From: Eutrophocola salsuginis
Lineage (GTDB): Bacteria; Pseudomonadota; Gammaproteobacteria; Pseudomonadales; Pseudohongiellaceae
Direction of reading: 5' to 3'
Assembly (NCBI GenBank): GCA_038147195.1
Contig: JAYQTB010000004.1
Coordinates: 2,046,001 to 2,110,000, forward strand
DNA length: 64,000 nucleotides
Made by a program: the position numbers and the translations under genes. How positions within the stretch are numbered: position 1 is the stretch's first letter; every line of letters begins with the position of its first letter. Of this stretch, positions 7,916 to 15,660 are shown one piece after another. The notes under the pieces were generated by a model. That model was not told where the DNA came from. It ran no database searches and saw nothing but the letters and a program-made list of their open reading frames with translations.

Positions 7916-10753
7916 ATGAAAAACTCTGTCGAGTTGAGCTATAAAAAGCTCGCGGCAGCAGTTGCTTTTGCAGCTGCCGCCTCAAGTTCCGGCTCTTTGA
8001 TGGCGCAAGACGGCGATATTGAGGAAATCCAGGTCACTGGCTCCTTCATCTCGCGCCCTGCCGACAGGCCTCAGCCTGTCTCCGTCATGGACAATCAGGA
8101 GCTTGCCGCAAACCAGCGTGTGACCATTGCCGAAGCCGTGCGTGACATGCCGCAGATTTCATCTGCCAATACTGTTGGTAACTGGAATACGCCATCCAAC
8201 AGCATCAACCTGAGGGGCCTGGGTACACGTTCTACCCTCATCCTTTTGAACGGTCAACGTCAGACCATCGACGCCAACGGCGGCTCCCAGGTGGACATCA
8301 ACAACCTGGCCCCGGCCATCATGCTGGAGCGTATCGAACTGGTACTTGACGGTGCCTCCGCACTGTACGGTTCTGACGCGGTTGCCGGCGTAGCGAACTT
8401 CATCACCCGTAACAACTTCGAGGGTGCGGAGTTCTCCGTGTCCTCTCAGCATGCTGCCGCCCAGACATCCGTTCCGGAAGTCGTCGTCAGCGGTATCTTT
8501 GGTGTGCAGAGCGATGACCTCGGCATCGTTGTCGGTCTGGAATGGTTTAACCGTGCCGACCAGATGCAGGCAGAGAAACGCTGGAGCCCGGAGCGTCTGG
8601 GTGAAGGCTTGATCACCGGCCTCTACAACCCCGGCACATTTGGCTCCTTCGGAATCGCAGGCAACAGGACCGGCTTCTTTGCCGATCCACTATGTGGCAG
8701 CGAACTGGTTGGCGGTCTGCCCGGCAACGTGATTTGGGACCCGGCCGGCGCCCGTAACCACAACGCCGACGGTTTGGCCGTTGAAAGGGATAGCTTCTGC
8801 CGCGGCACCCTGTCGCTGCAGCGTACGATCATCCCTGAGAACGAGCAGCTGACCGGTATGGCCGTTGTCACCAAGCAGTTCGACGGTGATTTCTTGCAGG
8901 AAGCGCGCCTCGAAAGCAGCTTTGCCCGTGTCGAGACCCGCTCCAGCTTCGGTACCGGTGTGCCGCTACTGGCACTAACGGGGATCAATGCACTCTTACC
9001 GGCAAACAACCCCGGCGTGATCGACGCCAACCGGCGTGACCCGAACTTCCCGCTGCAGGATTTCAATCGTATTTTCACCCGCCAGGCGAGCCCGCTGGAA
9101 GGTGACCTGTCCTCCTTCGCCCGTCAGAACACCTTCCGGACATCCTTGAACCTCGAGGGCATGCTGACCGACGTGTGGGACTGGCGCCTGACCGGCACCA
9201 TGTCCTTCAACGAGCAAACCTCGCAGACAGCTGACACCATCGCCGACCGCTACGCCCGTGCACTGCAGGGTTACGGCGGTCCGGGATGTAAAGATAATCT
9301 GGTGACCGGCCTAGAGAACAGCAAAGTTCTACAGCAAGGCGTTGGCGGCTGTCAGTGGTGGAACCCGTTCGCCTCGCGCCTGATCGCCCAGCCTGGGGAT
9401 CCGACCTACAACGATCCCGACCTGCAGGACTGGATGACCTGGGGTGGCCTGGACCGCGGTATCGCCAAGTTCTACTCCATCGAGTTCGTCACCACCGGCG
9501 AGCTGTGGGAGATGGCTGGCGGCGCCACCGGCTTCGCGGCCGGCGCGCAGTACCGTCGTCAGACCCTGGACATCATCCAGGATCCGATCACCAAAGACGG
9601 CGGCTTCGGTTTCGCACCACAGGTTGTCCAGGACTGGTCGTCCAATCGTGACACCGAGGCACTGTTCGCGGAAATGGTCATGTACCCGACCGACACCCTG
9701 GAAGTGGACGTCGCGGCCCGTTATGAAAGCACCCTGGGCCAGAGCTCCGTCGAACCCAAGATCAGCCTGCTGTACACACCGACCGACAGCCTGTTCGTCC
9801 GTGCCTCAGCCGGTTCATCCTTCCGTCTGGGTTCCGAGTTCCAGTCATTCGGTATCGGCGCCTCCGGCACCACCATCCGCCCGGTGGGCGGTGAGGTGAC
9901 CCAGGCCCGTGCGATTGCCGCCGGTAACCCGAACCTGCTGCCGGAAGAGTCCGACAACTGGACCGTCGGCTTCACCTGGGACATCAACGATGCCTGGACC
10001 GTGGAAGTGAACTTCTGGGATTACGAGTTCACCAACCTGATCACCACCGTCAGCCCCGACGACATCCTGCTCGAGGACATGGCTGACGGCTTCATCGACG
10101 ACCCCCGTAACGAAGTGTTCCCGGGCCGTCCGCGTGAGGTGTGTGAGGTCACCGGTCGCTGGGATCCCGCTACCGGCATCCAGAACCGCCCGGCTGGCTG
10201 TATCACCGGTCTGGACTTCTCGCTGTTCAACTCATCCTTCGTCAACAGGGACACGGTTGAAACGCGCGGTGTGGACTACAGCATCGACTACAGCTTCGAG
10301 CTGATGGGCGGCGACGCCGGCCTGCGCCTGACCGGCGTCAACGTCATGCGCTACGCCGGTTCTACCAACACCGGTGAGATCATCGACGTGGTGGGTACTG
10401 ACGGTGGCGGTGTATCCGGTGTCGGCACCAACCCAGAAAACCGGGTGAACCTGGTGGCCACCTACGATGTGGGTAACCACTCTGCTCGCTGGACCACCCG
10501 CTGGACTGACGGTACCTCCCTGCGTAATCCGGGTGCCTTCCAGTACAACACCATCGAGGGCAGCGCGAGCTTCCACGACTTCCTGTATACCTACAACATT
10601 CCGGGTAACAACGACTCGTCCGTGTCGCTGGCAATCCTGAACGTGGGGGACAAGGATTCACCGCTGGTGGCTAACACCCTGACAACTGAGAACGGTGGCC
10701 TGTTCGACCCACGTGGTCGTATGTACCGCGTCTCATACAACTACGCCTTCTAA
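7916..10753 (+). CDS. TonB-dependent outer-membrane receptor
   Basis: 945-residue outer-membrane transporter. Signal peptide to about Ala30 (SLMAQ), a TonB-box-like segment IEEIQVTGS just after it, then the plug domain (about 55-165: TIAEAVRDMPQIS, INLRGLGTRSTLILLNGQR, IERIELVLDGASALYGSDAV) and a 22-strand type barrel to the terminal Phe (SYNYAF). The very large size, the IEEIQVTG opening and the LNGQR...VDINNLAP segment resemble the large proteobacterial receptors often used for carbohydrates, peptides or aromatic compounds rather than siderophores, but the substrate cannot be read from sequence. It is followed by a strong terminator and so is probably monocistronic; nearby genes for exported proteins may act with it. 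Confidence 0.92.
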   Translation: MKNSVELSYKKLAAAVAFAAAASSSGSLMAQDGDIEEIQVTGSFISRPADRPQPVSVMDNQELAANQRVTIAEAVRDMPQISSANTVGNWNTPSNSINLRGLGTRSTLILLNGQRQTIDANGGSQVDINNLAPAIMLERIELVLDGASALYGSDAVAGVANFITRNNFEGAEFSVSSQHAAAQTSVPEVVVSGIFGVQSDDLGIVVGLEWFNRADQMQAEKRWSPERLGEGLITGLYNPGTFGSFGIAGNRTGFFADPLCGSELVGGLPGNVIWDPAGARNHNADGLAVERDSFCRGTLSLQRTIIPENEQLTGMAVVTKQFDGDFLQEARLESSFARVETRSSFGTGVPLLALTGINALLPANNPGVIDANRRDPNFPLQDFNRIFTRQASPLEGDLSSFARQNTFRTSLNLEGMLTDVWDWRLTGTMSFNEQTSQTADTIADRYARALQGYGGPGCKDNLVTGLENSKVLQQGVGGCQWWNPFASRLIAQPGDPTYNDPDLQDWMTWGGLDRGIAKFYSIEFVTTGELWEMAGGATGFAAGAQYRRQTLDIIQDPITKDGGFGFAPQVVQDWSSNRDTEALFAEMVMYPTDTLEVDVAARYESTLGQSSVEPKISLLYTPTDSLFVRASAGSSFRLGSEFQSFGIGASGTTIRPVGGEVTQARAIAAGNPNLLPEESDNWTVGFTWDINDAWTVEVNFWDYEFTNLITTVSPDDILLEDMADGFIDDPRNEVFPGRPREVCEVTGRWDPATGIQNRPAGCITGLDFSLFNSSFVNRDTVETRGVDYSIDYSFELMGGDAGLRLTGVNVMRYAGSTNTGEIIDVVGTDGGGVSGVGTNPENRVNLVATYDVGNHSARWTTRWTDGTSLRNPGAFQYNTIEGSASFHDFLYTYNIPGNNDSSVSLAILNVGDKDSPLVANTLTTENGGLFDPRGRMYRVSYNYAF

Positions 10754-10771
10754 AGGATAGTCGGTTGTCAT

Positions 10772-10799
10772 AAAAAACCCCGCCTCGGCGGGGTTTTTT
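10772..10799 (+). terminator. Rho-independent terminator of the TonB receptor gene
   Basis: GC-rich hairpin CCCCGCC/GGCGGGG preceded by an A-run and followed by a T6 run, starting 19 bases after the receptor stop codon. The A-run makes it potentially bidirectional; it could also stop the convergent gene that ends at 10879. Confidence 0.9.
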
Positions 10800-10878
10800 A
10801 TTGTTTATATATTTTTAATGTGTTTGCTTAGGCTTAAGAGACACAATGGCAACCAATATGATTACTAAATGATAATCA

Positions 10879-11394
10879 TTATTCGACGCGAGTGATGCGA
10901 ATCTTTTTGTTGTTGCCTTCGCTGGAGAGCATATAAGAATTGAAGGTGGCGCGACGAACGGTATAGCGCTCACCGACCTCGATTCTAAAATCATCGGTGC
11001 CGACCTGTTTCCAGATACCGCCACCGTCGAACTCTATGGTCCAGCCAGTAAAATCGTTGTGGCGAGCAGATAGAACACTAAAGGTCCGTGTGTCAGGCCC
11101 CCTGCTCTGTTGTCTTTCCTGCTTCATTTCCAGACCGAACTCGTCTCGTCGCGGCTGCGCTGTAGTGCGAGGGTTAGCGACTGTCTCGGTTGCCTGCTGT
11201 GAAGTGCTGCGCGGCAAACGTACAACAGGCAAGTTGCTGGCATTTTCAGCAGCACGGTCATAGCAGGTCAGTCTTTCTTGGGCATCCTCAATGTTCGCAC
11301 AAGAAGCGAGACTACCCTGGCTCATGACCGTCGGACAAAAAAGTGTAAAAAAAAGTGCGCCTGGCAGAAGCAGATTGGGGTGAAGTAATTTCAT
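10879..11394 (-). CDS. Exported protein of unknown function with a Cys-pair motif
   Basis: 171 residues. A signal peptide (1 to about 25, ending VMSQG) precedes a short conserved-looking segment CANIEDAQERLTCYDRAA with Cys32 and Cys44, a motif I know from the N-termini of several small periplasmic proteobacterial proteins. A polar, low-complexity linker rich in R, Q and T follows (about 55-105), then a compact C-terminal domain (FSVLSARHNDFTGWTIEFDGGGIWKQ to the end) that looks like a small beta fold. I do not recognise a named family. It is 13 bases downstream of a lipoprotein gene on the same strand and likely shares its transcript. Confidence 0.7.
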   Translation of the reverse strand: MKLLHPNLLLPGALFFTLFCPTVMSQGSLASCANIEDAQERLTCYDRAAENASNLPVVRLPRSTSQQATETVANPRTTAQPRRDEFGLEMKQERQQSRGPDTRTFSVLSARHNDFTGWTIEFDGGGIWKQVGTDDFRIEVGERYTVRRATFNSYMLSSEGNNKKIRITRVE

Positions 11395-11407
11395 GAAGAT
11401 AATTTAC

Positions 11408-11695
11408 TTATTGAGCTCTGGCAGATGAGCGACGTTCCAGCATTTCTTCCTGAGAATCCTGCTGCTCACGTTGACGCTCGGCACGGGTCAGGCAGACGCG
11501 ACGGCGGAAGTTGGTGCCGGTGACTTCTTCACGGCGACAAATCATCTCATTTGGATCATCCTCTGAGGTCGATGCCTGAGCGGTGTCGGTGTTGCTGCTG
11601 TCAGTTGATGAAGTGTTATTTGGTGCCTGTGGTGAGGAACATGAAACCAAAAAAATTATTACTAAGGCTATGAAAATATTAGATATTTTAATCAT
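11408..11695 (-). CDS. Small putative lipoprotein
   Basis: 95 residues. A lipobox LVSC (16-19) ends a short signal peptide, so Cys19 should be lipid-modified; Ser20 at position +2 points to the outer membrane. The segment after it is a flexible linker rich in S, T, N and D, followed by a basic C-terminal part with two cysteines: MICRREEVTGTNFRRRVCL. The CRREEVTG...RRRVC pattern recurs in small gammaproteobacterial secreted proteins of unknown function, from memory. It lies directly upstream of the exported Cys-pair protein. No function can be assigned. Confidence 0.7.
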   Translation of the reverse strand: MIKISNIFIALVIIFLVSCSSPQAPNNTSSTDSSNTDTAQASTSEDDPNEMICRREEVTGTNFRRRVCLTRAERQREQQDSQEEMLERRSSARAQ

Positions 11696-11955
11696 TTGTT
11701 GCCTTTATTGTGCAAATATAGTGGAATTTGGGATTGCGAGAATACCTATACTGTATTTCATTTACCAGATTTTAGTAAACTTCTTGGTCTGCACTCAGGT
11801 TAATCCGTATCTCCAGTTTTGCAGTCAATCGTCCAGGTCGCCGGTACTCCCGTCGACAACAGGACGCAAGCGTGGTCGGGCAACTGGAATAATCCAGAAT
11901 AAAAAGATGAACCGGCTAAACCGGTGATCATAAAGGGACGAATTAGGAGTAAATG

Positions 11956-12339
11956 ATGTTAAGAAGAATCCTGTTACTTGTTACTTTAATTGGACTGGCC
12001 ATCCCGGCCATGTCTCAGACCGGGCACCCAGCCAAGGGCTCCTGGTCCGGTGACCTGACCCCGTTTGCCGACAAAGAACCTGAACGTATCCGCCTGCTGA
12101 TAGACGCCTGGAACGGTGAACTATCCGGCTCCATCAACCCGGGCCGCCGTGGCGTCGAAATTAGCAGCGTCACGCTGGACGCCGAATCCTGGACATTGAC
12201 CATTCGGGCTGACATGCCGGAAGGCCGCATGGAAATGGTCGGCAAACTGAGCAACCTCGGCTCATGGACCAATCGCAAGTACCTCGGATCCTACACGCTT
12301 GGTAATGAGAAAGGTACGTTCGACATCACCCTGAATTGA
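11956..12339 (+). CDS. Small exported protein of unknown function
   Basis: 127 residues with a signal peptide (LRRILLLVTLIGLAIPAMSQ) and a compact mature part beginning GHPAKGSWSGDLTP. Hydrophobic/polar alternation (IRLLIDAWNGELSGSI, VEISSVTLDAESWTLTI) suggests an all-beta domain. Two ATG codons are adjacent (11953 and 11956); AGGAG at 11945-11949 is 6 bases before the second and only 3 before the first, so 11956 is preferred. I do not recognise the family. It stands in the same direction as the DUF6152 gene and the larger exported protein downstream and is probably part of that accessory block. Confidence 0.7.
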   Translation: MLRRILLLVTLIGLAIPAMSQTGHPAKGSWSGDLTPFADKEPERIRLLIDAWNGELSGSINPGRRGVEISSVTLDAESWTLTIRADMPEGRMEMVGKLSNLGSWTNRKYLGSYTLGNEKGTFDITLN

Positions 12340-12464
12340 TTGATATTTGCTGTTAACGAATTCGAAAAAAATCACACAACGGTCACCGAAACTAATAGCC
12401 TGAAGCAATTTAAAGAAAGCATCAGAATTATTCGGATAAGATTAATCTCTTACGGAGAAATTAT

Positions 12465-12899
12465 ATGAAAACCAAACTTATTGCATTGGCTATGGGAATC
12501 CTTGGTGGCTTCACCACACTACAAGCTGCAGCTCACCACTCATTTGCCGCAGAGTTCGACGGCAATTCCCCCGTCCAGAAGATGGGCACAGTCATCAAGG
12601 TCGACTGGACCAACCCACACACCTACATCTTTGTGGAAGTGGAAAACGATGAAGGCGACTACGAGGAATGGGCATTCGAAATGGGCAGCCCTAACGGCCT
12701 GATGCGCCGCGGCTGGACCCGCAATACCCTGGAAATCGGTACCGAGATCATTGTAACCGGCACACGTGCCAGAGATGGCAGCAACAAGGGTAACGCACAG
12801 ACCGTCGTCCTTGCCGAAACCTGCCAGCGCCTTTTTGCCGGCACCAGCCAGCGTGACTTTGACGAAAACAGTGTTGCTAAGGAAGATTGCGAACTCTAA
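12465..12899 (+). CDS. DUF6152 family exported protein
   Basis: 144 residues. The signal peptide ends near Ala23 (LQAAAHHSFAAEF), and the mature protein begins with the HHSFAAEFD signature of the DUF6152 family. It continues with GTVIKVDWTNPHTYIFVEV and the segment ITGT-like IIVTGTRARDGSNKG, an OB-like small beta fold, and ends with two cysteines (ETCQRLF and EDCEL) that could form a disulfide. Members are common in environmental Proteobacteria and Acidobacteria, usually uncharacterised. A strong terminator follows the stop, so it is separated from the next gene by a transcription stop. Confidence 0.82.
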   Translation: MKTKLIALAMGILGGFTTLQAAAHHSFAAEFDGNSPVQKMGTVIKVDWTNPHTYIFVEVENDEGDYEEWAFEMGSPNGLMRRGWTRNTLEIGTEIIVTGTRARDGSNKGNAQTVVLAETCQRLFAGTSQRDFDENSVAKEDCEL

Positions 12900-12920
12900 T
12901 CGCTATTTGTCAGTATTAAG

Positions 12921-12949
12921 AAAAGCGCGCATCGAGGCGCGCTTTTTTT
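12921..12949 (+). terminator. Rho-independent terminator after the DUF6152 gene
   Basis: Perfect hairpin AAAAGCGCGC / GCGCGCTTTT with a 6-base loop and a T-run, 21 bases after the stop codon. Confidence 0.9.
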
Positions 12950-13010
12950 AGTCTCTTCTGGTCGTTGATTGCGACTTTACTCTTTAACTTTAAATCCGGG
13001 GAAGACATCT

Positions 13011-13823
13011 GTGTCAGCTAACCAAATCAAACGTGCAAAGTATATTGTGTTGGCCGCGGCGGTAACGAGCGCTGTCGCACTGCAGTCGACCGCCATCGCT
13101 CAGCGCGGCGCAAATCAGGACCGCCCGTCAACTCCAACACCACGCATGGCTGACGGTACCGTCGACCTGGGCGGGGATGGCGTATGGAGCCTACCATGGG
13201 TGACTGACTTTGCAGTACGCATGCCCGGTTATAAAGAAGGCGACCAGCCGCCCATGTTAGACTGGACCCGAGCCATGTGGGAGTACAACAAGGACAACAA
13301 CGTGAAATACGACCCGGAGGGCTTCTGCCTGCCACCCGGCGGGCCCCGCTCGATGGGGACCCCTTATCCTGCAGAAATCGTCCAGGATCGTGACCGTATC
13401 GTCATAATCTTTGAGGGTGGTGGTCACGTCTGGCGTGAGATCCACATGGACGGAAGGCCGCATCCTGAAAACCTGAACCCAACCTATTTCGGTCATTCCA
13501 TTGGCCACTGGGAAGGTGACACGCTGGTCGTGGATACAGTCGGCTTCAATGAAAAGACCTGGATCGACTTCGGCGGCTACATGCATACCGAGCAATTGCA
13601 TACCGTGGAGCGGTTCAGCAGGCCCGACAAAGAAACACTGCACTACGAATCGGTTATCGATGACCCGGGTGCCTACTCCGAGCCCTGGACCGTCAGCTGG
13701 AACATCCGCTGGTCCGAAGGCCAAGAACTGGCTGACTATATCTGCCAAGAGAACAACAAATTTCTCCTCGACATGACTGATGATTATGGCAATCCTTTCT
13801 TCGAGAAGACTGTCGGCTTGTAA
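13011..13823 (+). CDS. Exported protein of unknown function
   Basis: 270 residues counted from GTG at 13011, which has a GGGGAAG-like ribosome site about 6 bases before it and leads straight into a signal peptide (cleavage near Ala30, STAIAQRG). A TTG at 12969 would add 14 residues without a better ribosome site. The mature protein has a repeated Trp/Gly/Asp-rich pattern (GHSIGHWEGDTLVVDTVGFN, TWIDFGGYMHTEQLH, ERFSRPDKETLHYE, IDDPGAYSEPWTVSW) that I know as a widespread but unnamed family in environmental bacteria, often found near DUF6152 genes (memory, not checked). The fold looks beta-rich. No catalytic motif is evident. A terminator overlaps the convergent ABC gene downstream. Confidence 0.75.
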   Translation: MSANQIKRAKYIVLAAAVTSAVALQSTAIAQRGANQDRPSTPTPRMADGTVDLGGDGVWSLPWVTDFAVRMPGYKEGDQPPMLDWTRAMWEYNKDNNVKYDPEGFCLPPGGPRSMGTPYPAEIVQDRDRIVIIFEGGGHVWREIHMDGRPHPENLNPTYFGHSIGHWEGDTLVVDTVGFNEKTWIDFGGYMHTEQLHTVERFSRPDKETLHYESVIDDPGAYSEPWTVSWNIRWSEGQELADYICQENNKFLLDMTDDYGNPFFEKTVGL

Positions 13824-13836
13824 GGAAATTTTTTAG

Positions 13837-15660
13837 TTAACCAGAGGGCGCTACAACAGCGCCCTTTTCTTTTTCCTGCTGCTGCAGGTTCCACATGTGA
13901 TGATAGGTACCGTTTTGCGCCAGCAGTTCCCGATGAGAACCGAATTCGACGATCGCACCGTTTTCAAGGACAAATATACGATCGGCGTCCACGACAGTAG
14001 ATAACCGGTGGGCAATGACGAGGCTGGTGTGACCTGAGGAGATTTCGCGTATGGCCTGCAGGATGGCTCGCTCGGTTTTACTGTCCAGTGACGAGGTGGC
14101 CTCGTCGAACACCAGGATGGCAGGGTTTTTCAGGATGGTGCGGGCAATCGCCACGCGCTGTTTTTCACCGCCGCTCAATTTCAGGCCCCTTTCGCCGACC
14201 AGCGTATACTTGCCATTAGGCAACTGGCTGATGAAGTGATCCAGGTGTGCCAGCCGGATGGCGCGGTCCACTTCCTCCTCCGTGGCTTCCGGCCTGCCGT
14301 ACTGGATGTTATGGAAGATAGTGTCATTGAACAGCACGGTGTCCTGCGGCACGATTCCGATGGCCGAACGCAGTGAATGCAGGGACAGGCCACGAATATC
14401 TTGGCCGGCTATGGTGACCCTGCCGGACTGGCAGTCGTACAAGCGGAACAGTAGTTTCACCAGGGTGGACTTGCCCGAGCCGCTGGTGCCCACGACGGCC
14501 ACTTTTTCACCTGGCCCCACGGTAAAGGTGACGTTATCGATAATTTCCCTGTCGGGCCGGTAGTGGAAGCTGATGTTCTCGAAGCTGATTGCCGGCCGCG
14601 TTACCTGTAGGTCTTCCGCATCCGCTTTCTCCACCACGCTCGCCTTTTCAGCGAGGAGTTCGAACATCTTCTCGATGTTGGCCAACGAACCCTTGATCTC
14701 GCGGTAGACGAAACCCAGGAAGTTCAGCGGCATGAATAGCTGCATCATGAAGGAATTCACCAGGACGAAATCACCCAGTGTCATGTTGCCCGCAGCAACT
14801 CCCCTTGCTGCCAGCAGCAGCATGAGCGTCATGGCAACCGCAACGATCAGCGCCTGGCCGCCGTTCAGGGCAAACAGGCTAAGCCGGTTGTTGCGCTTGG
14901 CGATCTCAAGGGTGGCCAGCAATTCATCGTAGTGCCGGGCCTCGTATTCCTCGTTAGTGAAATATTTCACTGTCTCGTAATTGAGCAGGCTGTCGATGGC
15001 GTGGGTGCTGGTGGCGGAGTCCGCCTCGTTCATTTCGCGGATGAAACGCGTGCGCTTCTCCGTGGCGATCACCGAGTAGACAAAATACAGGAGAATGGCC
15101 AGAAAGATTACGGCCGCGAACTCGATGCCATAATTCCAGAGGAATATCACGATAACGACCAGCAGTTCCAGGAGCGTGGGAATGATATTGAAGATCATGA
15201 TGCGCATCAGGAAGCTGATACCGGAGGTGCCCCGCTCGATATCCCGGGAAAGGCCGCCAGTGCGACGGTTCAGGTGGAAGTTCAGGTCCAGCCCGTGCAC
15301 ATGCCGAAAAGTGATCAGGCTGATGCGGCGGATGGCGCGTTCCGTGACGCGACCGAACAGCGTGTCCCGGGCTTCATTGAGCATGACATTCAGAAATCGC
15401 GCCAGGCCATAACCCAGGATCAGCAGTAGCGGTACCGCGACCAGCAACGCCTGGCCGCCCGCTCTCAGCTGGGCATCGAGGTCATCGACGATGTATTTCT
15501 GGAAAAAGGGGATACTAATCGTTGCGACCTTTGCCAGCGCCAGGCAGAAAAAGGCAACGATGATGCGCACCCTGAATTCCATCAGGTATGGCACGAGCAT
15601 GCGGAACACGTGCCACTTCATGTCCAGGTTTTCAATGTCGGTGGGCGTGCGGCGCGCCAT
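13837..15660 (-). CDS. Atm1-type ABC exporter (permease-ATPase fusion)
   Basis: 607-residue half-transporter that should work as a homodimer in the inner membrane. Six membrane helices occupy about 22-320; the Atm1 hallmarks FRHVHGLDLNFHLNRRTG and LSRDIERGTSG (about 118-147) are present. The ATPase domain has Walker A GTSGSGKST (391-399), the signature LSGGEKQRVAIA, Walker B ILVFDEATSSLD and the H-loop VIAHRLSTV. Bacterial Atm1-like exporters move glutathione-metal or glutathione-polysulfide species and give metal tolerance. Its ATG overlaps the dxs stop (ATGA at 15659-15662), indicating translational coupling to dxs, an uncommon partner. The start is fixed by this overlap. Confidence 0.9.
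   Translation of the reverse strand: MARRTPTDIENLDMKWHVFRMLVPYLMEFRVRIIVAFFCLALAKVATISIPFFQKYIVDDLDAQLRAGGQALLVAVPLLLILGYGLARFLNVMLNEARDTLFGRVTERAIRRISLITFRHVHGLDLNFHLNRRTGGLSRDIERGTSGISFLMRIMIFNIIPTLLELLVVIVIFLWNYGIEFAAVIFLAILLYFVYSVIATEKRTRFIREMNEADSATSTHAIDSLLNYETVKYFTNEEYEARHYDELLATLEIAKRNNRLSLFALNGGQALIVAVAMTLMLLLAARGVAAGNMTLGDFVLVNSFMMQLFMPLNFLGFVYREIKGSLANIEKMFELLAEKASVVEKADAEDLQVTRPAISFENISFHYRPDREIIDNVTFTVGPGEKVAVVGTSGSGKSTLVKLLFRLYDCQSGRVTIAGQDIRGLSLHSLRSAIGIVPQDTVLFNDTIFHNIQYGRPEATEEEVDRAIRLAHLDHFISQLPNGKYTLVGERGLKLSGGEKQRVAIARTILKNPAILVFDEATSSLDSKTERAILQAIREISSGHTSLVIAHRLSTVVDADRIFVLENGAIVEFGSHRELLAQNGTYHHMWNLQQQEKEKGAVVAPSG
13846..13873 (+). terminator. Terminator of the 13011-13823 gene, inside the 3' end of the ABC exporter gene
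   Basis: GGGCGC / GCGCCC with a 7-base loop followed by TTTTCTTTTT. The hairpin lies 22 bases after the plus-strand stop and overlaps the last codons of the convergent ABC exporter. Confidence 0.8.
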
